From Peronospora farinosa (taxonomy: Eukaryota > Oomycota > Peronosporomycetes > Peronosporales > Peronosporaceae), in NCBI GenBank assembly GCA_947646735.1, contig CANTFK010000341.1, positions 1 through 44,332 on the forward strand: a stretch of 44,332 nucleotides of DNA. The letters are read 5' to 3'. Numbering within the stretch: position 1 is the first letter of the stretch; every line of letters begins with the position of its first letter. Position numbers and translations under genes: made by a program. The notes beneath the pieces were generated by a model. It was not told where the DNA came from. It made no database searches and saw only the letters and a list, made by a program, of their open reading frames with translations. Below, piece by piece: positions 9,308 through 19,079 of this stretch.

Positions 9308-11164
9308 GTCCCCCTGGCATGTCGCATAATAGGTGCAGACGCTCCAACCCTGCGTCATGTGTTGCAAAGAATAAACGTGAAGTGTCAGTCGTGTCAAGCA
9401 TTCCATTGGATTGAAGAGAGAATTAAAGTAGCTGGGTCAACTCTAGGAAACCCGACTTTTACGATGTGTTGTGAACGTGGAAAGGTATTTAACATCCCAC
9501 CGTTGCTTCCGCCACCGGAACCTCTCAACACATTATTGCATGAGCAAACACCGCTTGCCAGGGCGTTTCGCAGCAATATTAGAGGTTACAACAATGCACT
9601 ATCATTCACGTCGCTAGGTGCCAAGTTGGATGACCGATTTGTGCAAGGAGGTGTATACACATTTAGGCTGCAGGGCGCTCTATATCATCGTATGGGTGCT
9701 CTACTGCCAGATGGAAGTCGAGATAAAAAATTCGCTCAGCTTTACATTGCGGACTCCAATGCCGCCCTGAATAGAAGAATGACGATTTTCCCGTCACTGG
9801 ATCGACGAGTTATGGGGGAACTACAAGCAATGCTGGATGAAGTTAATCCTTACGTTCAGTTGTATGAGCAAGTTCGTTAACGTATGCACCACGATGGTAC
9901 TTTAAATCTTGAGCTACGCCTGCTTTGCCTTAAGTCAAATGACCGTCGATGATACAATACTCCAACTGCTGACGAGATTGGTGCAATCATGGTGGGCGAC
10001 GGTCATGACGGCAGCATCTCTGACAGGGACATAATAATCAAGCGTCGAAATGATGGTGGGAGCAGCGGATTTCAGCGTTGCATTCAGCATACACCCCGCT
10101 ACATTACGTCCTTTTATTTCCAGACGGGCGACAGGGTTGGACTTCAACGATGCCACTGCGAGGATTTGCATACAGAGAAGGAAAGGGCAAGGTTAATACG
10201 TGAACGATGAAGTTGCTGCACGTGGAAGAGGAGGATCAAGCCGAATATCTCAGATGCAATACTATTCTTATATGCTTCATCCTCGAGCATCTGGACAGCA
10301 TTTGTTCTTGGCAGGACGCTTGCTGCAAGAATACATTGTTGATGCATGGGCATGTACGGAGCAAAATCGCTTGCATTTCATCTCCAGTCACCAAAGCGAC
10401 CTGCGTTGTGAGCTATATTCGGGAATTATGGATGCAATAAGTGAGGATGATCATGATGAAGCACGAATCGGTCGTAAAATGATTCTGCCCTCCAGTTTTG
10501 CTGGCAGCGATTGCCAGATGAGCCAGCTGTACCAGGACGCCATGGCTACCGTGCGCAAATATGGCCGACCAGACTTTTTCGTAACCTTTACATGCAATCC
10601 GAAATGGCCTGAAATCAGAGCCGAGCTAGAACCAGGGAAACAGCCTCATGATCGACCAGAATTGGTGGCAAGATTGTTCAACCTCAAATTGCAGAAACTC
10701 ATGAGAGACTTCAGTGAGCGGAAAATTTTTGGAACAGTGGTTGGCAAAGTTTGGTAATTGAGTTTCAGAAAAGGGGCCTCCCCCACGCGCACATCCTCAT
10801 TATCTTGGATGAGGCTTCCAAGCTCCATACGCCGCAACAGATTGATTCGGCAGTCTCGGCTGAAATTCCTGACCCAGCCACCCATCCTGATGCATATGAG
10901 ACGGGGACGCGTTGTTTGGTACATGGTCCGTGTGGCATAGACAAGCCCAATGCACCGTGCATGGTGGAAGGAAAGTGCAGCAAGCGATACCCTCGAGTGT
11001 TTGCGACTGAGACCTCTGCCGATCATGACGGTTACCCGATTTACAGACGGCACGACAATGGACGATATATTGAGGATGCAAAGGGCCGTCGTGTTGATAA
11101 TCGATGGATTGTACCGCATAATTTGTACCTATCCTCTAAGTACAATGCGCACATTAACGTTGAG

Positions 11165-11244
11165 GTGAGTTGAAAAAAAGGGTTTCCCTATTCATTTTAT
11201 GCGATCAACATCATGATATTTAGTAACGGTTTGTTTTCGTGTAG
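11165..11244 (+). other. Spliceosomal intron within RepHel
   Basis: The coding frame ends at GAG|GTGAGT and resumes after TTTTCGTGTAG with codons for ICSSISAIKYVFKYVYKG. The 80-bp gap contains in-frame stops and has perfect GT-AG borders. The join is phase 0 and restores the expected Rep sequence. The size fits oomycete introns. Confidence 0.75.
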
Positions 11245-13744
11245 ATTTGTTCATCAATCTCGGCCATCAAGTATGTCTTTAAATATGTATACAAGGGACA
11301 CGATCGCACGACGGTGGTGGTTCAAGATGTAAACGAAATCCAGCAATACATTGACGCCCGCTATGTTTCAGCTCCAGAGTCGTGCTGGCGCATCTTTGGC
11401 TTTAAGATGCATGATCATTACCCTCCAATTCAACGCCTGCAGGTGCATTTGCCCGACCAGCAACAAGTTGTGTTTAACGCCAACGGTAGCTTGGTGGTTG
11501 CAGTGAACAATGAGCAAGGCGCGTAAAACGACACTCACACAGTGGTTTGAGCTCAACCGCCTAAACATAGATGCCCAAGAGACAACTTACTTGGATTTTC
11601 CGTCACGATTTGTCTGGAACATAAACATAAAACAGTGGACGGTGCGAAAGCGAGGAAAGTGCGTCGGTCGTCTTTATTTTGTGAGCCCCAAAGCTGGGGA
11701 TCGATATTTCCTACGGACGTTGCTGACAACTGTGAAGGGAGCAAAATCTTTCGAGGACTTGCGAACATATAATGGTTTGCAGTACGAGACGTTCAAGGCG
11801 GCGTGTGTTGCACGAGGATTGTACGAGAACGACGAAGAATGGGAGCAGTGTCTACAAGAAGCAGCGGGGATGCAGTGGTGGTAAACTGCGATCCCTGTTT
11901 GTCACAATTTTAATCCATGGTTCGCCTGCTAACCCGCGCCATTTATGGGATATTTTTCAGCATCATTTATCGGACGATTTGGCGCACCGACTTCGTCAGG
12001 ATGGAAATGCAGAGCCGTCATCTGACCAGATCACGAGCTTGACCCTTCACTTGATAGCTAATCTTTTGGCGCCTTTTGAGAAAACCCTTGCTGACTTCAG
12101 TCTGCCCACTCCTGCATATCAAATGGAAGAGCCACAGGGAAATCTCTTGATTGCAGAACAGCTGGCATTCAACAAAGATGTGTTGAAAGAAGAGGCAGAA
12201 AAAGAGGTGCAGAGTTTGAACGAGGAACAGCTTCACATTCATCGTGAGATCATCAAATTCTGAAGAAGGAGCAAGGTGGTATTTTTTTCAATGATGGACC
12301 CGGTGGAACGGGTAAAACATATTTAGAGAATTTACTTCTCAAGTCTGTGCGGGGTCTAGGACACATTGCGCTAGCAGTGGCTTCATCTGGAATTGCAGCA
12401 TTGCTTTTAAATAATGGACGCACCGCTCACTCTCGATTCAAAATCCCAATTAATCTGAAGCCTCACTCTGTGTGCTCTATAAGCAAACAAAGTGAGCTTG
12501 CAGGAATGATACGCCTCACGAAGCTAATTATTTGGGAAGAAGCACCAATGATGAGTAAGTTTGCATTCGAGGCCGTCGACCGGACACTTCGCGATGTCAC
12601 CGATAAATCTGACGTTTCGTTTGGTGGAATTACGTTTGTGATGTGCGGCGATTTTCGCCAGATTCTGCCTGTTGTACCAAAAGGCATGCGTCCTGATATT
12701 GTTGCCGCGTCGATTAAGGAGTCTTATCTATGAAGTTGCGTTCAAGTTTTTAAATTGCGTTAGAACATGCGCGCAAGTAGTGATGAGCGACTTGAAAATC
12801 TCGGGAATCGCACTTTCGCATATTGGCTTTTAGCACTTGGAGAAGATCGGCTGGAGAAATTTGACGACGACCACGTCCAGTGTCCATCGTCTATGGTTGT
12901 CCATAATAACACGGTGGAAGAACTTCTAAACACAATCTATGATGGTGTTGCAGATGTTGCTAAACATGCAAATCAGGAATACTTTAGCAGCCGGGCCATC
13001 CTTGCCGCCCGCAATGATGCTGTTGCTGAAATTAACATGGCGGTGCTGAATAGAATTGGGGGGGGGACATATATGAATACTTGAGCGCAGATAAGGTGGA
13101 CGACGAAGAAGGTGCAAATATTTTGTCCACCGAATATCTGAACAGGTTGGAAGTGAGTGGGTGGCCACCTCATCGACTTAGGTTGAAAATTGGAACTCCA
13201 ATTATGCTTTAAGGAACTTAGATACGACACACGGGCTCTGCAATGGAACTCGACTAATCGTTCGTCGGTGTTCAGCACGTGTGATTGAGGCTGTGATACT
13301 ACATGGTGATCACGCGGGCTATGTTACGTACATTCCGCGCATCGCCTTAGTCACCGAGCAATCTGGCCTCCCGTTTCCAGTTCGGAGGAGGCAGTTTCCC
13401 GCGCGAGTGGCCTACGCAATGACGATAAATAAATCTTAAGGGCAGACACTACAAAAGGTCGGCATTTTTCTGGCTAGAAATGTATTCTCGCATGGACAGT
13501 GATATGTTGCCTTCTCACGTGCCACAGCGGCGAAGAATGTGTTTGTGCATTTGCCAGCTGATTCAACAGAGCAACAATTGATGCGAAATGTTGTCTTTGT
13601 GGAAGCCTTACGTTAAGCTTGCATTTTTCTTAATACAAATACAGCCGCCCTTCATTGTCTTTCATGCTTTTAATTTACTAAGGTCACCTAATTATTTTTA
13701 GGAAAGTGATGGGCCCGCATTCTGTCAGCGTAGAAATCGCGCTC

Positions 13745-14950
13745 CTATCCGTCAGAACTACGGGTAAACACCCTAGCAAATCGCTGCGCTTTTAAGATGC
13801 CAATACATATTAGTTCTCACCGTCAAAACCATAAATGAATACCCATATTTGGTGCAGAACTCCATATAATTTTTACATAATAAAGCGAACACTCTCCTTA
13901 CCATATCTCAGCATACAAAAACTGTTAGACTTACATTCAGTCCTTTATATAATTAACTCTACAATTATGGTCTGCGCGCACCTATTCGTCAGAACGACGG
14001 GTGATTGATCACCTTTACTTATTTGTTAGAAATGATCGGGTATCTCAAGTTTCAAGATTTGAGTGCTTCACCGTAAGACGGTGTCACCTGCCTGATCGGC
14101 TGTCTGACAGCTTGACATGTGTAACCACGAGGAGAGGATCGTGCAGATGGGACAGGGGATAGACAGGGCAGCAGCATGATAAATGAGACGACCAAGCAAC
14201 AACTTGACAGTTAGGAGAGGGCGATACGGCTGCAATGTGTTACGAGATGGGCAGGTAAGATCAGTACCATCTGACAAGTAATGGTCAAGTTGCTGGAATG
14301 CATGTTGTAGCATTAACAAACGAAAGTAGTTAATGCTAAATATATTTTACTTTAACTTCTACCTTCTTCTGCGGAGGTGCATCGTTCCATTTCCTACATC
14401 ATTACTACTAAGGCTTGAACATTTCCATCATTGTTAATTTTAGTTGGTAATTTATATGAGGCTAAGCAATGCATTTCGTCGGACATCTATGTATAGAATG
14501 AGGTATTATGAATGAAATTTGTATCGTAAATTTATATATTAACTCCGTCCATCATGCAGTATAAATAAATGGAAAATGCACGGAACGACGGGTACACATT
14601 GCATTTCATACTCATCACTTTTCCTTAGCCGACCCGATATTCTGAATTAAAATGATGCCTATGTATACTATTTCGCACCATCGGAATGACGGGTGAACAC
14701 CCTAACTTTCGAAACGAAAGGTATACATTGACCTTCATACACATTACCTTTAAAACTAATAAACTACCCAAGTCAATATACGATCAGCGTCAAATTTGTG
14801 CACCTATCGGTTGAAACGACGGGAACATCCCTATATATGTATTAGTAGCATATAACCGTGTCCGTCGGAACAGCATGTACACACCCTTTTGCATTTTACA
14901 TTAATAATAACAATATGAGCAGATTTGCGTACGAAATGATGGGTAAACAT
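13745..14950 (+). repeat. Hairpin repeats downstream of RepHel
   Basis: About eight or nine decayed copies of the same CCGTCGGAACGACGGG-type hairpin, again all in plus orientation, lie near 13748, 13818, 13985, 14580, 14679, 14713, 14805, 14863 and 14935. Spacers such as CCTAGCAAATCGCTGCG (13772) and CATTTCATACTCATCAC (14600) match spacers left of RepHel. 14050-14330 lacks hairpins and looks different. A minus-strand frame (14313-14068, ATG start) crosses it, but I do not recognise it. Confidence 0.7.
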
Positions 14951-15014
14951 CAACCATCTATCCATCTTTACATATACACTGTAGCTATATCAAACACAGC
15001 ATTATATTAGAATA

Positions 15015-15654
15015 TGTAACGGGGTTACACGACGGTTTTAACATCATTCCGAAATTTTACGGTTAAACTCTCCTTTGTATTGCATATAATGCATTTTGAT
15101 ACTTCTCGTTAGAGAGGTATTAAGTATAAGCGTTAAAGATACGGTATTCGGTAATACCGTATCTTATCGATTAGGATTCGATAAATCGATAACGCTGTAC
15201 TAAGTGCATCATACACAGATGTTATAGACGATACGTCGTCCAATAGCAAAGTCTGCATATTATAATTACTATTACAGTAATTAATCTAGTATAGGTACTT
15301 AGAGTAGGACTTTTCATAAAATCTTGATGCATAAAAAAATCAGTTCTCATTTTGAGTTTAAGATCGCAAGTCGTTCTGACTTGTTCTCTTGTGCACTTCG
15401 TGCGCTGGTTCTCTGAACCTCTAAGGTTCTAGCTTGTTCTTGCACTCTCTGCGTTGGTTCTCTGAACCTTAAACTTATTGCTTGCATACTAAAAGTCTCT
15501 CTCCTAGTTTCTTAGAACAGGGTGACTTTTAGTCTTCTAATTAGTTTCTTAGAACTAAGTGGATTTTAGCCTTCACTCTATTTAGTTCTCTAGAACTAAG
15601 AGGCTTCCAGCCGAAAGTCTTCCTCTGGCTAAAGAGCTGTGCAGCTCCGCTACA
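15015..15654 (+). mobile_element. 5' LTR of the Gypsy element
   Basis: The 640-bp LTR starts TGTAACGGGGTTACACGACG and ends GCAGCTCCGCTACA. It is homologous along its whole length to 22364-22992 and, inverted, to 1345-1983. Internally it has several short palindromes such as CGGTATTCGGTAATACCG and repeated AGTTCT-TTAGAACTAAG blocks near its 3' side. Confidence 0.9.
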
Positions 15655-15714
15655 CTTGGTAGCACTTGTAGTCAATCCTACACCTGAGTCCTTAAAGACT
15701 GACCCTCTGTGAGA

Positions 15715-16707
15715 ATGGAGAATCAAAATCACCTCTCTGAGGCACAACGACTCGCCTTAGATAAACTATCTGCGTTCATTGGGCCCGATCAAATCGAGGC
15801 CCTTTTGGCCCAAGGCCCCGAGGTTTTAAATGTTAGCCTTGAGGCATTTATGCGTTATAAGGCAACGCTACTCGGGCAGGTCCATGACCAGGCAGCGTCA
15901 GCTGCGACTACGCAGTATATCCCGGTACCTGTGCCCGATGCAGAGCCAAAGGCTCGCCCACTCGTTTTAAGCGTTAAAACCTTTAAGTGGAAGGAGGGAT
16001 AAATAATTCATCTCTGTATCTGAGAAGTTGAAATGGCAATGGATGCCGCCATGCTTGTATCCGATAAGCAACGAGTTGGCTTGACCATTTCTAAGCTCGG
16101 TGAAAGAGCTAGAGAGTGGTCTCTAACGAGCGATTTCTCTGTAAATGCTGCATTCCCCACCTGGGAAATGCTCAAAAAACAATTAATTTGCGTGTTTGCA
16201 GGCTTATCGTGTGCGCTTACGCTTCTTAGATACCCGAAAGGGTAAGAAAGAATTGTCGGACTATGTCCAAGAGTTGAGAACTCTCATTGCTGCTATGCAT
16301 CAGGACTCTCTGGCAGAGGAAGTCCGAGTAACCATTTTTATGGAAGGACTTCGTACTGGGGTCGCCAGGACGGAAGTTTTCCGTGTCCAGCCTTCGACTT
16401 TTGAAGAGGCAGTAAGCATAGCTTTTAGCGCTGAATTTAATTTTTAAATCTGCTCGATATTGTCTACCCTGGTATTAATCAAATACCTCTAATAGGGCGG
16501 AACCCATGGACCTCAGCCATGCTGAAGAAGCTGAGCTTCAAGCTGCTGAGCAGCAAGGTAACATCCGTAGATGTTACATGTGCGAAAGAACTAGACACTT
16601 CCGCCCTAGCTGTCCGTTGCGAAAGCAACGTTCAAATCGGCAGAGCCGAAACTCTTCTCCTAGCCAAAAGGCGAGCACCGCAGGGGGAAACGTCAACTCC
16701 CAGTAGG
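15715..16707 (+). pseudogene. Gypsy gag, interrupted
   Basis: Gag starts at ATG 15715 (an upstream in-frame GTG is not a plausible eukaryotic start) and reads to a stop at about 16000 right after FKWKEG. The frame reopens at 16033 (EMAMDAAMLVSDKQR), shifts near 16195, and continues to a stop near 16446. The last part (16506-16706) has a zinc knuckle CYMCERTRHFRPSC at 16572-16613, a perfect C-X2-C-X4-H-X4-C nucleocapsid motif. Two stops and at least one frameshift make it non-functional. Confidence 0.85.
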
Positions 16708-16859
16708 CGCGGGGCGCCCTACTGGGAAAGAACTAAGTTCTGTTCAATCTTTAGGAGGTAAACGTAAACAGGGCTTAGCCCAAGGTAGTTCTGTGGATGC
16801 TTCCATAGAGCATGAATACAAGCTAGGCTTGTTGGTTGTGTAGGCAACCGTTAAGGGTT

Positions 16860-17964
16860 TTAAGAAACCATGGTAAATTTTAATTGACTCAGGGGCGTCA
16901 GGTAATTATGTCCGACGTCGTTTCCTTAGAAGGAGTCAGCTGTATGCTGAGGCGAAGCGCAAGAGGGTGACAGTATAACCGTGCGTCTCGCAACAGGTGT
17001 ACGTGTCACCGTTACTAAAGTTCAGTTGAACTTAGGTGTAAAGTTCTTAGACTTCAATAGCGTTGAACGCTGTCTTGTCCTATATTTGGACTCGAGATAT
17101 GATCTCATTCTCGGTATGGCCTGGCTGGAACGCCATGAGCCATGGATTGATTGGAGATCCAAAAATTTAGGCGCCACGCGCAATGTCCCTAGCGAAGCTT
17201 TGGAGAGTCATGAACCCACCTTCGCTAGGAAACAAACGTGCTATTGGCGCGAGCCATTAACTGATTCAGTTAGTGTGATGGACATTGGAGTGTCTGAGTT
17301 GATAAACTCCAATTTCAATAATAATAGTGACGAGCAGAGCTCATTGACACCTAGTGGAGCGGCACGTACTCCGTTGAGTGATACTCATAGTAATATTGAG
17401 ACACTGGATGTCGGTAATGACATCGGCTCTCGTATAGAGCACATGAAGGTCGATGACCTTGTTAGTGATATTGGCTGTAGATGCGATTCGCTAGATGTCG
17501 GTAATGACATCGGCTCTCGTAGAGAGCAAGCTAAGGTCGATGACCTTGTTAGTGATGTCACCTGCGATAGTGAATCACTGGATGTCGATAATGACATCGG
17601 CTCTCGTAAAGAGCAAGCTAAGGTCGATGACCTTGTTAGTGATGTCACCTGCGATAGTGAATCACTGGATGTCGGTAATGACATCGACAATCGTAAAGAG
17701 CAAGTTAAGGTCGATGACCTTGTTAGTGATGTCACCTGCGATAGTGAATCACTGGATGTCGGTAATGACATCTGCTCTCGTATAGAGCATGTAATGGTCA
17801 AGGGATCTGTTGACCTTGGAGATGATGATATCCAAAGTACTTTTAATGGTAAGGTCTCGTTAATGAGACGGCAGCGGCACCAGATGGCGGCTGCGAGGCG
17901 CAAAGCGTCTGTTTATCGCGTAGTAATGTCAGTGACCAGTTATACACCCTGGTCAACGGAGTGA
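16860..17964 (+). pseudogene. Gypsy protease and repeat-bearing spacer
   Basis: The retropepsin active site reads ILIDSGASGNYVRR around 16880-16920, just after an in-frame stop. The downstream half of the protease (LGVKFLDFN to YDLILGMAWLERHEPWIDW) is in the 16981-17964 frame. This ORF then runs on for over 200 residues through five tandem 29-aa repeats into a basic end. Retropepsins of Gypsy elements are about 100 aa, so the rest is a linker between protease and RT that has expanded by tandem duplication. Confidence 0.75.
17404..17805 (+). repeat. 87-bp tandem repeats in Gypsy linker (five units)
   Basis: Units start at 17404, 17491, 17578, 17665 and 17752, exactly 87 bp apart, and encode the pattern SLDVGNDIGSR-EQ-KVDDLVSD. 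The period is a multiple of three and the frame is kept. Each unit contains a short palindrome around GCTCTCGTAGAGAGC. The last unit is incomplete. Confidence 0.9.
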
Positions 17965-19079
17965 CAGGTGATGTAGATGGCGAGGTTGACCTTGAGGCCC
18001 TCCCATCATTAAATGCTCTCTTAGAGCTAGACGAAATGTCTGTGGATGAATTTCATCACGCCTTGAAGGCTGGTGCTCTATCTGATATGGTGGTCATTCG
18101 ACCTAACCTCGAGCTGAACTCATCCTCGCTTGTCGATGAGACATACAAAGGCGGCACTAAGTGCACGTAGTGGGGCATCTATTCTGAGGGACCCTTCAGA
18201 TCCCTACTATCCTTTACTTAGGGAATTCCAGGACGTGGTGTCTCACGATCCACCGTCGGTTCTACCACCTGATAGAGGTGTACGTCATGAGATTGACTTG
18301 GTTCCTGGAACCAAATACTGCGTAACACGGCAGTGGCCTTTACCCAAAGAACAGTGTGACGTCATTGACGAGTTCTTTCGCAAAGCACGCGGCGGGCATG
18401 GTGCGCGAGAGCAAATCTCCGCACTCGACACCCACTTTCTGTGTTCAAAAACTGAATGGTAAATGGCGTATCGTTCATGCTTATCATAAGCTCAATGCAG
18501 CCACTATACCTGAACAGACGCCAATACCTAGAAAGGATGTTCTTCAGAACAATATGGTCGGTTGTACCGTGTACAGTGCGCTCGGCTTAGACCTTTGTTA
18601 TTACCAATTGCTCATGCGAGCTAGCGATATTCCGCTTACTGCTGTTAGTACTCCGAGCGGTATGCTCTGGGAGTGGTTGGTGATGCCCCAGGGGCTATCT
18701 AATGCTCCGGCTACGTTTAACCGTTTGGTGAAGCAATTATTTCGACCCCATCGAAGTTATGCACATACGTACTTTGATGACATTTTTGTCCATAGTCAAG
18801 CTGAAAATGGGCGGTCAGATATTGAGAACCATATTGTTCATTTACGAGCTGTGCTCGAGTGCATGCGCACTAATAAACTATATGCTAATGCATCTAAGTG
18901 CATCTTCGGGGCTGAAGAAATTCTTTTTAGGGTGCTTCATTGTGAAGCGAGAACTCAGAGCGGATCCCGCTAAGGTCAAAGCCAAAGTCGATTGGCCTGT
19001 TCCACAGTCTCAGAAGGACTTGCGTTAATGGATTGGCCTTGCCAATTACTTACATAAGTGCAGCGAGAATTACGCTGAT
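17961..19079 (+). pseudogene. Gypsy reverse transcriptase, frameshifted
   Basis: Segments in three frames together give the RT: DVVSHDPPSVLPPDRGVRHEIDL (about 18230-18300), then WRIVHAYHKLNAATIPEQTP, then MPQGLSNAPATFNRL and the catalytic YFDD at 18770-18781 followed by IFVHS. Frame changes lie near 18150, 18390 and 18930, and there is a stop at about 19028 (LR*WIGLANYL). The palm motifs are readable in order, but no continuous reading frame remains. Confidence 0.85.

Larger units (their letters stand above)
8819..13616 (+). pseudogene. Helitron Rep-helicase (RepHel), broken
   Basis: ATG at 8819. The N-terminal ORF (8819-9880, 353 aa) has an Arg-rich repeat region and then a CQSC-containing segment typical of Helitron N-termini. 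Next come, in shifting frames, the Helitron-like N domain (about 9960-10757, FFVTFTCNPKWPEI), the HUH motif GLPHAHIL (about 10770-10795), an intron (11165-11244), and the two-tyrosine motif KYVFKYVYKG (11269). A C-terminal Pif1-type helicase follows with Walker A GPGGTGKT (about 12298), Walker B IIWEEAPM, GDFRQILPV and YVAFSRA near 13510. Frame breaks lie near 9880, 10110-10200, 10750, 11524, 11884, 12260, 12733 and 13084, with in-frame stops near 13212, 13438 and 13507. The domain order is complete, so this is a once-autonomous element inactivated by many lesions. Confidence 0.88.
7659..14960 (+). mobile_element. Helitron unit C with Rep-helicase gene (3' end uncertain)
   Basis: The unit starts TCTATATAGTAAAAGAATAC and GTCCGTCCGTCCG, like unit B. 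It contains a minisatellite (8238-8770), the broken Rep-helicase gene (8819-13616) and a 3' flank with further hairpins to about 14950. I could not fix the 3' terminus. The next identifiable boundary is the Gypsy LTR at 15015. Autonomous rolling-circle elements of this kind transpose by a HUH endonuclease fused to a Pif1-type helicase. This copy is dead as read. Confidence 0.65.

Noticed and set aside
9046..9327. Minus-strand ORF over the RepHel N-terminal repeats
   Set aside because: It is an antisense image of the 69-bp repeats. The sense strand encodes a continuous RepHel N-terminus.
17385..17903. 172-codon minus-strand ORF opposite the 87-bp repeats
   Set aside because: It is a shadow of in-frame tandem repeats. 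Its peptide is a low-complexity mirror of the acidic sense repeats and has no start context.
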